From Sphingomonas_B tabacisoli (lineage in GTDB: Bacteria > Pseudomonadota > Alphaproteobacteria > Sphingomonadales > Sphingomonadaceae): a stretch of 64,000 nucleotides of DNA. The stretch is taken from positions 525,575 to 589,574 of the forward strand of contig NZ_JBHUDY010000002.1 of the NCBI RefSeq assembly GCF_042678385.1, given 5' to 3'. The notes below the pieces were generated by a model. That model searched no databases. It was not told where the DNA came from and worked only from the letters and a program-made list of their open reading frames with translations. How positions within the stretch are numbered: the first letter of the stretch is position 1; every line of letters starts with the position of its first letter. The position numbers and the translations under genes are program-made. Positions 8,053 to 16,347 of this stretch are shown here, piece by piece.

Positions 8053-9723
8053 ATGGACGGGTTCGACGAGACGTTCGACTGGGTGGTGGTCGGCAGCGGT
8101 GCGGGTTCCGCCGTCTCGGCGCTGGTCATGCGGCAGGCCGGCAAGTCCGTGCTGATCCTGGAAAAGACACCACTCGTCGGCGGCACCACCGCCAAGTCGG
8201 GCGGGGTCATGTGGATCCCGAACAACCGGTTCATGCGCGAGGCGGGGGAAACCGACAGCACCGAAGCGGCCATCCGCTACCTCGATGCCGTGTGCGAGGA
8301 CCTGCCGGGCTCGAGCCATGAGAAGCGGCTCGCATACGTTGTCGAAGCGCCGAAGATGATCGACTTCCTTGTCGAACAGGGCGTGGAGCTGGAGCGCGGC
8401 TCGGCCTTCTGGCCCGATTATTATGACGAAGTGCCGGGCGGGGTGAAGACCAGCCGCACCGTCGTCGCCAAGCCGTTCGACAAGAAGCAGCTCGGCCCGT
8501 GGGAGAAGAAGCTGCGGGCCGGCTTCCTGGACATGAACGTGAGGCTCGACGACGCGCTGCAACTGCCGTTCGCCGCCAAGAGCTGGAAAATCAAGCTACT
8601 GTTCGCCAAGGTCGCGTTCAAGATCGTCGCCGGCAAGCTGCTGGGCAGGCACTACACGACGGCCGGCGCTGCGTTGCAGGGCCGGATGCTGAAGGCCGCG
8701 CTCGATGCCGGCGTCACCATTCGCACAGAGTGCCCCGTCGAGCAGTTAATCGTCGAGGACGGTACGGTGGTCGGGGTGGCCGTGCGACACGAGGGTATGC
8801 CGAAGCGGATCGGCGCGCACCTGGGCGTGCTCGTCAACGCGGGCGGCTTTGCCAAGAACCAGGCACTGCGCGACCGGCACCAGCCCGGCACGCAGGCGAA
8901 GTGGTCGCAAGTCGCCGAGGGCGACACCGGCGACATGCATGTCGAGATGGAGCGGATCGGCGGCACGCTCGGCCAGATGGACCAGATGGTCGGCTATCAG
9001 ACGACGCTGACACCGGGCTGGGAGACGGAATATGTCACGCCGCCAGCCCAGACCATCACCTGTAAGCCTAGCGCCATTCTCGTCGACCAATCGGGCGTCC
9101 GCTATATGAACGAAGGCGGCTCGTACGAGCTTTATTGCCAGACGATGCTGGAGCGGAATCGCGCCGTGCCTGCGGTTCCGAGCTGGGCGATCTTCGATTC
9201 CCGCTACGCGTCCGACTATACCGTGGCCAACCTGAAAGTGTCCCGCAAAGCCAAGGAATGGGAGAAGGCCGGCTATTTAAAGCAGGCCGACACGATTGAA
9301 GGTCTGGCCGAGGCCATCAGCGTTCCGCCGGCCGTTTTGAAGGCGACTGTCGAGCGCTGGAATGGCTTCGTTGCCAAGGGCCAGGATGAGGATTTCCAGC
9401 GCGGTGCGCGCGCCTATGACCAATGGCTCGGCGATCCGTTCAACACGCCCAATGCCGCGCTGGGGCCGATCGACCGCGCGCCGTTCTACGCCATCCCGGT
9501 CGTGCCTGGGGACGTGTCGACCTATGGTGGCGTCGTGACGGACGCACTGGGGCGAGTCGTCCGCGCCGACGGCACGCCTTTGCCGGGCCTCTACGCGACC
9601 GGCGTCTCGACCGCTTCCGTCATGGGAGGCGTCTATCCCGGTGCCGGCTCGAGCATCGGCCCGGCAATGACTTTCGGCTATGTAGCAGCCAAGCACGCGG
9701 CCGGACTGGGCAACCAGCTTTAG
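8053..9723 (+). CDS. FAD-dependent 3-ketosteroid delta1-dehydrogenase-like protein
   Basis: A 556-residue flavoprotein of the FAD_binding_2 / KstD family. The FAD dinucleotide motif 'VVVGSGAGSAVSAL' is at residues 11-24. Features shared with KstD include 'WPDYYDEVPGG' (around the first catalytic tyrosine in KstD) and 'GGVYPGAGSSIGPAMTFGY' near the C-terminus, holding a tyrosine and glycine at the KstD active-site spacing. KstD enzymes introduce a double bond beside a ring ketone, so a cyclic ketone substrate is likely. The start at 8053 is preceded by 'GAGGGTGAGG'; an in-frame ATG at 8035 is a weaker choice. It could act on a non-steroid ring. Confidence 0.85.
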   Translation: MDGFDETFDWVVVGSGAGSAVSALVMRQAGKSVLILEKTPLVGGTTAKSGGVMWIPNNRFMREAGETDSTEAAIRYLDAVCEDLPGSSHEKRLAYVVEAPKMIDFLVEQGVELERGSAFWPDYYDEVPGGVKTSRTVVAKPFDKKQLGPWEKKLRAGFLDMNVRLDDALQLPFAAKSWKIKLLFAKVAFKIVAGKLLGRHYTTAGAALQGRMLKAALDAGVTIRTECPVEQLIVEDGTVVGVAVRHEGMPKRIGAHLGVLVNAGGFAKNQALRDRHQPGTQAKWSQVAEGDTGDMHVEMERIGGTLGQMDQMVGYQTTLTPGWETEYVTPPAQTITCKPSAILVDQSGVRYMNEGGSYELYCQTMLERNRAVPAVPSWAIFDSRYASDYTVANLKVSRKAKEWEKAGYLKQADTIEGLAEAISVPPAVLKATVERWNGFVAKGQDEDFQRGARAYDQWLGDPFNTPNAALGPIDRAPFYAIPVVPGDVSTYGGVVTDALGRVVRADGTPLPGLYATGVSTASVMGGVYPGAGSSIGPAMTFGYVAAKHAAGLGNQL

Positions 9724-9733
9724 GCCAGCCCGA

Positions 9734-10015
9734 TCACTCGGCTGCGCGCGGCTCGAACCGGGCGGGCTTGCTGAGCAAATGCGGTAGATCCGGCGATGAG
9801 ATGGACGATTGCCGCCCGTTCGCATGGATCAACGCCACCCGGCCGACACCCGGCGAGGCGACCACTGCGATCACGCTATCAACCCAGCGGTGCAATTCCT
9901 CGTGAAGCCGCTGCAGCTCGTCGCCGGCAAAGGTGGCGTCGCCGGCGCTCTCCAGCTCCTCCGCCAGGCCGAGCACGCGTTGCGTCGCTTCCTCGACAGC
10001 TTTCGCCTTGTCCAT
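9734..10015 (-). CDS. Small conserved-looking protein of unknown function
   Basis: A 93-residue product whose first half is strongly helical and charged ('MDKAKAVEEATQRVLGLAEE') and whose second half has short beta-like stretches. No motif, signal peptide or membrane segment is visible. The start at 10015 is supported by GGAG about nine bases upstream on the minus strand. It is divergent from the E1 alpha gene (148 nt between starts), so the two could share a regulatory region. I do not recognise a family. Confidence 0.6.
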   Translation of the reverse strand: MDKAKAVEEATQRVLGLAEELESAGDATFAGDELQRLHEELHRWVDSVIAVVASPGVGRVALIHANGRQSSISSPDLPHLLSKPARFEPRAAE

Positions 10016-10163
10016 GTTGCTTGCTCCGCTTCGCCTTGAGAGAATGCTTAAGACCGCTGTTCGAAGCGCGCAAATCGGCGAGCCCCGGTATATATCGCCA
10101 CGGCGTGATTGACCTCTTCCCCGCGTCGCCCGAAACGGACGGCCGAAGCAAGACGAGGACTCC

Positions 10164-11159
10164 ATGAGCCAAGGCAGCAACGCAGCGAAGCCCGATGGCG
10201 CGGCGCTGGTCGACATCTACCGCCGCGCATTGCGCATCGAGCGCAATGACGACGCCATCCGCACGGTGATCCGCCGGGGCCGGCTGCAGATGCCCTATTA
10301 TTCCGCGCGCGGGCAGGAGATCATCCCGGCCACGATCGGGCATCTGCTCAACGCCGACGACACCATCTGCACCATCTATCGCGGCATCCAGGACATGGTG
10401 GCCAAGGGCATGCCGCTGCGCCCGCTCTGGGCCGAGATTGCGGGCCGCGTCGACGGTACTTGCAAGGGCAAGGGCGGACCGATGCACCTGACCCATCCGG
10501 AAACCGGCGTGATGGTGACCACCGGCATCGTCGGCTCCTCCATGCCGATCGCCAACGGTCTCGCCTGGGCCGCCAAGCTCGACGGCTCCAAGCGCGTCAC
10601 GGTCGCCTTTTTCGGCGACGGCGCGTCGAACATCGGGGCGTTCCATGAAAGCCTCAATCTCGCATCGCTGTGGAAGCTGCCCGTGATTTTCGTCTGCGCC
10701 AATAACGGGTTTGCCGAGCATACCCGGTACGAGAACGGCACAGCGGTCGATCAGATCAGCAAGCGCGCATCGGGCTATGGCATGCCGGGCTTTACCGTCG
10801 ACGGGAATGATGCGGACGACATGTACGCGCACTTCGCCGCTGCAGTCGAACGGGCGCGGGCCGGCGAGGGGCCCACGCTGCTTGAATGCAAGACTTTCCG
10901 CTTCCTCGGCCACGTGCTTGGCGACGACGACAAATATATGACGAAAGAGGAAAAGGCGGCCGCCATGGAAAAGGACCCGCTGCCGGTGCTTCGCGCGCGC
11001 GTGCTGAGCGAGGGGCATGCCGGGGAGGATGATCTCGCCGCCATGCAATCCGAACTGGAAGCCGAGATCGCGGACGCGCAGGAGTTCGGTTTGGCAAGCG
11101 CTCCGCCCTCGGTCGATGAGCTGCGCCGCGACGTTTTCGCTCAGGAGATCGCGGCATGA
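10164..11159 (+). CDS. 2-oxoacid/acetoin dehydrogenase E1 component, alpha subunit
   Basis: A 331-residue thiamine diphosphate enzyme subunit. The ThDP/Mg2+ signature is intact: GDG at 151-153 ('FFGDGASNIGAFHE') through NN at 180-181 ('VIFVCANN'). 'GGPMHL' (105-110) and 'GIVGSSMPIANGLA' (121-134) are classic E1 alpha segments. The length fits acetoin or branched-chain/pyruvate E1 alpha. Its stop overlaps the E1 beta start (ATGA at 11156-11159), implying equal expression of a heterotetramer. The substrate is unassigned; the catabolic setting suggests an oxo acid formed by the pathway. Confidence 0.9.
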   Translation: MSQGSNAAKPDGAALVDIYRRALRIERNDDAIRTVIRRGRLQMPYYSARGQEIIPATIGHLLNADDTICTIYRGIQDMVAKGMPLRPLWAEIAGRVDGTCKGKGGPMHLTHPETGVMVTTGIVGSSMPIANGLAWAAKLDGSKRVTVAFFGDGASNIGAFHESLNLASLWKLPVIFVCANNGFAEHTRYENGTAVDQISKRASGYGMPGFTVDGNDADDMYAHFAAAVERARAGEGPTLLECKTFRFLGHVLGDDDKYMTKEEKAAAMEKDPLPVLRARVLSEGHAGEDDLAAMQSELEAEIADAQEFGLASAPPSVDELRRDVFAQEIAA

Positions 11160-12136
11160 GCCAGATCAACGCACTTCAGGCCGTAAACGCCGCGCTCGCC
11201 CAGGCCATGGCGGAAGATGACAAGGTCATTGTGCTCGGCGAGGACGTCGCGGACCGCGAGGGCGGCGGCATTACCGGCGCCACCGCCGGCCTTTCAAGCC
11301 GCTTCGGGGATGATCGAGTCAAATCCACCCCAATTTCCGAACAGGCGATCATCGGCGCGGCCATCGGGGCGGCCATGGCGGGTTACAAGCCGGTCGCCGA
11401 GATCATGCTGATGAACTTCACGACCGTCGCCATGGACATGATCTTCAATCATGCCGCCAAGCTCCGCTTCATGTCGGGCGGGCAGACCAGCGTGCCGCTG
11501 ACCATCCGCACGCTGACCGGCGCCGGCTGGCAGACCGCCGGCCAGCACGCCGACCATCTCGAAGGCTGGTTCGCCCATGCTGCTGGCATCAAGGTCGTCG
11601 CGCCTTCCAACCCGGCCGATTACAAGGGCCTGCTCTTGTCCTGCATCCAGGACCCGGACCCCTGCATCATCATCGAGAGTGCGGGGACGCTGTTCATTCC
11701 GGGCGAAGTTGCCGACGATCAAGGCCCGGTGCCGCTCGGCAAGGCTAAGGTGGTGCAGGAGGGGACGGACCTGACGATTCTGTCCTGGTCCTCGCAGCTC
11801 GTTCGCTGCCAGATGGCGCTGCCGGCGCTGGCCGAGGCCGGGATTTCGGTCGAGCTCGTGGACCTGCGCACCATCTCGCCGTGGGACAAGGAAACGGTGC
11901 TTGCCTCGGTCGCCAAGACCGGCCGCCTGCTTATCGCACACGAGGCGGTGCGTAACTTCGGACCCGGCGGCGAAATTGCGGCGACGGTTTCCGAAGAGCT
12001 GTTCGGCAAGCTGAAGGCGCCGGTGCGACGGCTCGGCGCGCCCTATTGCCCGGTCCCGTTCGCGAAGGTGCTGGAGGACGCTTACATCGTCCAGCCTGAC
12101 GATGTGGTAGCCGCGGCCAAGGCGCTGATGGCGTAA
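11156..12136 (+). CDS. 2-oxoacid/acetoin dehydrogenase E1 component, beta subunit
   Basis: A 326-residue transketolase-like subunit pairing with the preceding alpha chain. Typical segments are 'VIVLGEDVADREGGGITGAT' near 24-43, 'PISEQAIIGAAIGAAMAG' near 58-75 and 'DLRTISPWDKETV' near 237-249. The complex decarboxylates a 2-oxo acid on ThDP and passes the acyl group to a lipoyl domain. No E2 acyltransferase or E3 dehydrogenase gene is present in the window; only the stand-alone lipoyl domain at 2962 could accept the acyl group. About 390 nt without an intact gene follow. Confidence 0.9.
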   Translation: MSQINALQAVNAALAQAMAEDDKVIVLGEDVADREGGGITGATAGLSSRFGDDRVKSTPISEQAIIGAAIGAAMAGYKPVAEIMLMNFTTVAMDMIFNHAAKLRFMSGGQTSVPLTIRTLTGAGWQTAGQHADHLEGWFAHAAGIKVVAPSNPADYKGLLLSCIQDPDPCIIIESAGTLFIPGEVADDQGPVPLGKAKVVQEGTDLTILSWSSQLVRCQMALPALAEAGISVELVDLRTISPWDKETVLASVAKTGRLLIAHEAVRNFGPGGEIAATVSEELFGKLKAPVRRLGAPYCPVPFAKVLEDAYIVQPDDVVAAAKALMA

Positions 12137-12379
12137 GCCGAGTGCCGAGACGAAGGCCCTGATCGCGCCGAGCGCCGCGCTGCTTGCGATGCAAGCGCCT
12201 GCCCCACGCTTGGCGAATGGGAAACCCCGACGTCTCCTCAGAACGCAGCAATTCCGCTGCTCTTCGGTTTGACCTCGACCAAAGGAGACATCTGGAGTGA
12301 AGTTCGCCCAGGCGACCGCGATCGCGCTGGACGATGTCCTTTTTGCAAAAAGGGGTGGCCGACACTTGGCCTGAGCGAC

Positions 12380-12520
12380 TCTTGGCGAAAAGGCGGAGTG
12401 TCGTTGGAGGCCCATCTTTATGAGAAGGGCAATCACGGCTTCGGGATGGCGCGTCGCGGCGCTGCATCTGACCTATGGCCCGAGCAACTCCTGGCCTGGA
12501 TGACTGACCGCCGGTTGCTG
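12380..12520 (+). pseudogene. C-terminal remnant of an alpha/beta-hydrolase (esterase)
   Basis: The gap 12137-12528 holds no intact gene. In one frame, 12380-12520 encodes 'SWRKGGVSLEAHLYEKGNHG' followed by 'FGMARRG' and an ending like 'LWPEQLLAWM'. This is the well-known tail of dienelactone hydrolase / BD-FAE-type esterases, with 'NHGF' carrying the catalytic histidine. The nucleophile-elbow part is missing, so only the last ~45 codons survive. Upstream, an AAGGAG site precedes a GTG at 12297 that opens a short peptide ending after 25 codons in another frame; it could be the decayed start of the same or another gene. Confidence 0.55.
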
Positions 12521-12528
12521 GAGAAGCG

Positions 12529-13488
12529 CTATGTGGCCGTCATCGCTGAACGCCCCGCCGCTTCCGCGCGATTGTCGTTATTGCCGCCGAGCGCCGCGTC
12601 AAGCATCGCGCGCTTCAAGTAGAGATGGCACGGATGCTCTACGGTCAAGCCGATCCCGCCGTGCAGTTGGATCGCTTCCTCGGCGATGAGGCAGGCCGTC
12701 TCGGTTGCATGAGCCTTTAGAGCGCCGACCTGGACGGGGCTGGCGAACGGATCGGCGGCCCGGCTCCAAAAAAGAGATTCGGCGGCTGCCAAACGAGTTT
12801 TCAGATCGGCGCAGCGGTGCTTGAGCGCTTGGAACATGGCCAGCGGGCGATCGAATTGGCGACGGGTCTTCAGATACTCGACGCTCATCGCGAGCGCCGC
12901 ATCGGCGGCGCCCAGTGCGTCGCCTGCCAGGGCCAGTGACAATTGCTTGTCGAGACGGCCGCGAAGGGTTTTGGCGCTCTCTCCGTCTGCGAGCGTGATG
13001 CCGTGCTCGGCTAGCCCAACGTCGAACAGCCGGCGAGTCTCGTCCCACGTGGAGCGGCGGGTCACCGACGCGCCGCTCATCGGTGCGAGTGTTACCCTAT
13101 CCGTCCCGCAGACAAGAACATGGCTGGCGAGATCGGCGTCAGGGACGGCGTTCAGCCGCTCGCCATCGACCGTGCCGGCTAGGGATGCAGTCATGACTTC
13201 GCCGGCCATGGCGCGTTCGAGCAGTTCGACTTCGCCCGCCTCCGCCAATGCCGTGACCGTCAGCATCTGGGCGATGGCCGGGCCGGGGACCAGCGCCCGG
13301 CCGAGCTCGCGCTGGACCGTCGCTGGCCCATCGTTTCCGAGGCCGAGGCCGCCCTGGTGCTCGGGCACCGCCAGCATCAGGAAGCCAAGCTCCGAAATAA
13401 GCTCCCAGGTTCGACCAGAGTCTGCAGCTCCTGCCTCGCCGAACGTCTTGCGTGCGGCCTCCTGCAATTCCTCCCGGGTCATGCTCAT
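12529..13488 (-). CDS. Acyl-CoA dehydrogenase, non-catalytic-type (beta) subunit
   Basis: A 319-residue short acyl-CoA dehydrogenase. The FAD-contacting region 'TRRQFDRPLAMFQALKH' and the C-terminal 'LHGGIGLTVEHPCHLYLKRA' are clear. At the position where isovaleryl-CoA-dehydrogenase-like enzymes have the catalytic glutamate, it reads 'DKQLSLALAG', lacking the acid. This fits the partner subunit of alpha2beta2 enzymes known from steroid side-chain degradation, where adjacent genes encode unequal chains. The start overlaps the stop of the partner gene (ATGA, 13485-13488). Substrate unknown. Confidence 0.85.
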   Translation of the reverse strand: MSMTREELQEAARKTFGEAGAADSGRTWELISELGFLMLAVPEHQGGLGLGNDGPATVQRELGRALVPGPAIAQMLTVTALAEAGEVELLERAMAGEVMTASLAGTVDGERLNAVPDADLASHVLVCGTDRVTLAPMSGASVTRRSTWDETRRLFDVGLAEHGITLADGESAKTLRGRLDKQLSLALAGDALGAADAALAMSVEYLKTRRQFDRPLAMFQALKHRCADLKTRLAAAESLFWSRAADPFASPVQVGALKAHATETACLIAEEAIQLHGGIGLTVEHPCHLYLKRAMLDAALGGNNDNRAEAAGRSAMTAT

Positions 13489-14663
13489 GCAGTCCAGCCC
13501 TTGGGCTCACGCGGCATTTCGAGCAGCCGCTCGGCGATGATGTTGCGCTGGACTTCGTCGCTCCCTCCCGCGATCGTCCAGGCATAGCTGTTCATGAAAT
13601 CGGCCATCCAGTTGCCGGTGGTCAGGTCGCCGAACGTGATCGGTTCGCGAAGCTGCGCATCGAGGCCGCCGAGCCTGACGCCGAGCCGCGCGTATTCCCG
13701 CAGCGTCCGCGAATAAGCCAGCTTGACCAGCGACGCGTCGCCGACGCGCTCTTCGCCCGCGATGCGGTTGGCGAGAAACTGGTCGGCAATCGCGCAAACG
13801 GCGTCGACCTGCGCGCCGAGCCTTCCGAAGTCACGCAGCACCCCTGCATCATCCTCGCGTCCCGTCTCGCGGATCAAGGTTGCAAGCCGGGCGAGCGCGC
13901 CGCGCATCCTGTACGACAACTCCATCAGCGTCAGGCCACGCTCGGATGCCAGCGTCGCTTGCGCCACAGCCCAGCCTTGGCCTTCTTCGCCGACCCGCTC
14001 GCTGACCGGGATAGCGACATTGTCGAGGAAGATTTCCGCGAACTCTTCGTCCCCCTGGATTTGGTGGATGGGACGGACGGTAACGCCCGCCGCCTTCATG
14101 TCCATGAGCAGATAGGTGAGACCGGCCTGCTTGGCTCCCTCGCTGGATGTGCGGACAAGCAGCAAGCAGCGATCGGCGTGCTGAGCCATGGTCGACCAGA
14201 CTTTCTGACCGTTCACGATATAGTGATCGCCGTGCAATTCCGCGCGCGTGCGGACTGCCGCCAGGTCGGAGCCCGCATTGGGCTCGGAAAATCCCTGGCA
14301 CCAGGTCTCGCCCTGAAGGATGGCGGGGAGATAGCGCGCCTGCTGTGCTTCGCTGCCCCATTCCGACAGCGTCGCATAGGCGTGGTAGGTGGAGACGAAC
14401 GACAGCAGCAGGCGCGGTGCGTCGGCCCGGGCAAGTTCTTCGTAGATGATCTTCTGCTCGGCGAGCGAGCGGCCGCCGCCCGGCCACGCCGCGGGCCAGT
14501 GCGGGACGGCATATCCCGCCGCCGCCAGCTTCCCGAACCAGTCCCGTTGCCCGGCAACGAACTTGTCGTGGGTATTGCTCGCGGTGCGCCAGTCCTTCGG
14601 CGCGTTGGCGGCAAGCCAGGCGCGGACCTCGTCGCGCAATGCCCGCAGCTTGTCCTCTGCCAT
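13485..14663 (-). CDS. Acyl-CoA dehydrogenase, catalytic-type (alpha) subunit
   Basis: A full-length 392-residue acyl-CoA dehydrogenase. 'WCQGFSEPNAGSDLA' (121-135) is the FAD/substrate-binding segment and 'IAGGSDEVQRNIIAERLL' the C-terminal helix. The usual medium-chain catalytic Glu position is Gly here; Glu241 in 'ASERGLTL' lies where isovaleryl-CoA-type enzymes keep theirs. The start at 14663 is chosen for an AGGAGG site four bases upstream; a longer frame reaches 14714 but lacks such a site. Co-translated with the smaller subunit downstream and preceded by a Rieske ferredoxin gene. Confidence 0.88.
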   Translation of the reverse strand: MAEDKLRALRDEVRAWLAANAPKDWRTASNTHDKFVAGQRDWFGKLAAAGYAVPHWPAAWPGGGRSLAEQKIIYEELARADAPRLLLSFVSTYHAYATLSEWGSEAQQARYLPAILQGETWCQGFSEPNAGSDLAAVRTRAELHGDHYIVNGQKVWSTMAQHADRCLLLVRTSSEGAKQAGLTYLLMDMKAAGVTVRPIHQIQGDEEFAEIFLDNVAIPVSERVGEEGQGWAVAQATLASERGLTLMELSYRMRGALARLATLIRETGREDDAGVLRDFGRLGAQVDAVCAIADQFLANRIAGEERVGDASLVKLAYSRTLREYARLGVRLGGLDAQLREPITFGDLTTGNWMADFMNSYAWTIAGGSDEVQRNIIAERLLEMPREPKGWTA

Positions 14664-14746
14664 GGTTCCTCCTGACATGGCCGACCCAGTGCGCAGCATC
14701 GGTCGGAGCGGCAAGCAAGGCCCACCCCATATCGACCCGGCGATGC

Positions 14747-15064
14747 TCAGTCAGGGCCGATGTCGACTTCCACCGCGTCGCCGAATATGCGCACCGGATA
14801 GGTCCTGATCGGGCACTCGGCAGGCGGGCCGAGCGGCTGCCCCGTTTCGAGATCGAAGCGGGCGCCGTGAAACGGGCACATGATCCAGCCGTTGCGCACA
14901 CGCCCTCCTGCAAGAGGCTGCCCGGCATGCGAGCAGACATTCTCCACCGCGAAGACTTCGCCGCCGCTGCGGCAAACCAGAATTTCCTGCCCGTCCAGAA
15001 CAGACGAGGCGATGCCTTCCTCGGGCAGGTCCGACAGATGGGCCGCGAAACGATAATCCGCCAT
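14747..15064 (-). CDS. Rieske-type [2Fe-2S] ferredoxin
   Basis: A 105-residue electron-transfer protein. The Rieske ligands are complete: Cys44-X-His46 ('VCSHAGQPL') and Cys63-X2-His66 ('MCPFHGARF'). The length and lack of a catalytic domain match the small ferredoxin of multicomponent Rieske oxygenases (BphF/NdoA-like). The window has three Rieske oxygenase alpha chains but no dedicated ferredoxin reductase, so this could feed one of them. It heads the leftward block with the two dehydrogenase subunits, an unusual partnership. The start at 15064 begins the domain directly. Confidence 0.88.
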   Translation of the reverse strand: MADYRFAAHLSDLPEEGIASSVLDGQEILVCRSGGEVFAVENVCSHAGQPLAGGRVRNGWIMCPFHGARFDLETGQPLGPPAECPIRTYPVRIFGDAVEVDIGPD

Positions 15065-15089
15065 CCCGCCAGCAAGCCGATCCAGCGTT

Positions 15090-15100
15090 CCTTGACAAGG
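15090..15100. promoter_or_regulatory. Palindrome CCTTGACAAGG between divergent dehydrogenase operons
   Basis: A perfect 11-base palindrome (CCTTG-A-CAAGG) lies in the 137-nt gap between the leftward Rieske ferredoxin block and the rightward dehydrogenase/GH106 block. It contains TTGACA (15092-15097), a -35-like hexamer for rightward transcription, but no good -10 follows at 16-18 nt. It could be an operator controlling both sides; this is inference. Confidence 0.35.
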
Positions 15101-15201
15101 CTCTGCATCACCCCGGCGTTGTCTGCGGGCCGCCACCGCCTCGCCATTGTCCGCGCCTTCACGCCCGCGCTATCGCTCGCGCGGCGCAACGGGAGCCGAG
15201 C

Positions 15202-16347
15202 ATGGACTTCGCCTGGACTGAGGAACAAGCCGCTTTCCGGGCGCGGCTGCAGGACTTTCTTGCAGCGACGCTGCCCGAGGATTGGGAGCGGTTTTCGCAG
15301 CATGGCCCAGCCTCGCCGGCCCTCACCGACTATGCTCGGAACTTTTGCGGCAAGCTCGCCGACGACAATCTGCTGACGCCGCACTGGCCCGAAGAGATTG
15401 GCGGCCAGGGTCTCGATCCGTGGCACCAGACGATCCTGGCCGAGGAGATGTGGATCGCGGGGGAGCCACGCGGCGGCCAATATATGAACGTCAACTGGAT
15501 CGGCCCGACGCTCATCCGCTACGGCACGCCGGAGCAGCAGGCACGCTACCTGCCGCCGATCGTCGAGGGCAAGGCGCTGTGGTGCCAGGGCTTTTCGGAG
15601 CCCGGCTCCGGCTCCGATCTGGCTTCGCTGCGAACGCGGGCGGTGCTCGAGGGCGATAATTACCGGGTCAACGGGCAGAAGATCTGGACCAGCTATGCCG
15701 GTCTGGCCGACACCTGCTTCCTGCTCTGCAGGACGAGCGACGACCGCAAGAAGGGCATCTCCATCCTGCTGGTGCCGATGGACACGCCCGGCATCACCGT
15801 GCGGCAGATCCCGTCGTTGATCGGCGAGGGCGACATCCATGAAGTCTTTTTCGACGACATGGTCGTTCCCGCCTCGGCTCGGCTGGGCGGGGAGGGCGAG
15901 GCCTGGCAGATTATCGCCTACAGCCTGGTCAATGAGCGGCTCGGCATTCCCCGCTATAGCCTGGCGCGTGCGGCGCTCGACCGGACGGTGGCGGTGCTGA
16001 AGAGCCAGGGGGAGTGGTCCGGCGAGGCGGTCAGGATCGAGGCCGCGCATGCCGCGGCGCTCTGCGAGGCGGCGCGCACGGCGAGCTACGCGATCGTCAC
16101 CAAGCGTGCGCACGGCGAGAGCATCGGGGCCGAAAGCTCGTCGGCCCGCTTCGCCACGATCATGGCGGAGCGGCGCGTGGCGGAGTTCATCGTCGAATAT
16201 CTGCCCGAAGCGCTGGCCGACGCGCACCCCTATCTGAAGATGCATCATCAGCGTGGGATCGTCGCCGGCATTGCCGCGGGCGCTGCTGAGATTCAGCTCA
16301 ACATCATCGCCGGTGACGTGCTTGGCCTGCCGCGGGAGCCGCGCTGA
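15202..16347 (+). CDS. Acyl-CoA dehydrogenase, catalytic-type (alpha) subunit
   Basis: A 381-residue acyl-CoA dehydrogenase. 'WCQGFSEPGSGSDLASL' (127-143) and 'NIIAGDVLGLPREPR' at the C-terminus are typical. The medium-chain catalytic Glu position is Ala; Glu245 in 'SLVNERLGIP' is at the isovaleryl-type position. It is paired with the next gene, whose ATG shares the last base of this stop (TGATG). The start follows an ACGGGAGCC ribosome binding site. The arrangement mirrors the opposite-strand pair at 12529-14663, giving two heteromeric dehydrogenases back to back. Confidence 0.9.
   Translation: MDFAWTEEQAAFRARLQDFLAATLPEDWERFSQHGPASPALTDYARNFCGKLADDNLLTPHWPEEIGGQGLDPWHQTILAEEMWIAGEPRGGQYMNVNWIGPTLIRYGTPEQQARYLPPIVEGKALWCQGFSEPGSGSDLASLRTRAVLEGDNYRVNGQKIWTSYAGLADTCFLLCRTSDDRKKGISILLVPMDTPGITVRQIPSLIGEGDIHEVFFDDMVVPASARLGGEGEAWQIIAYSLVNERLGIPRYSLARAALDRTVAVLKSQGEWSGEAVRIEAAHAAALCEAARTASYAIVTKRAHGESIGAESSSARFATIMAERRVAEFIVEYLPEALADAHPYLKMHHQRGIVAGIAAGAAEIQLNIIAGDVLGLPREPR

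Noticed and set aside
12297..12374. GTG-started 25-codon peptide after AAGGAG
   Set aside because: Too short and in a different frame from the hydrolase tail; treated as part of the decayed region rather than a gene.
13849..16248. Very long minus-strand open frame of about 800 codons
   Set aside because: It spans two divergent dehydrogenase genes and the ferredoxin in other frames. Composition is shadow-like and part is a frame-shifted copy of the real dehydrogenase.
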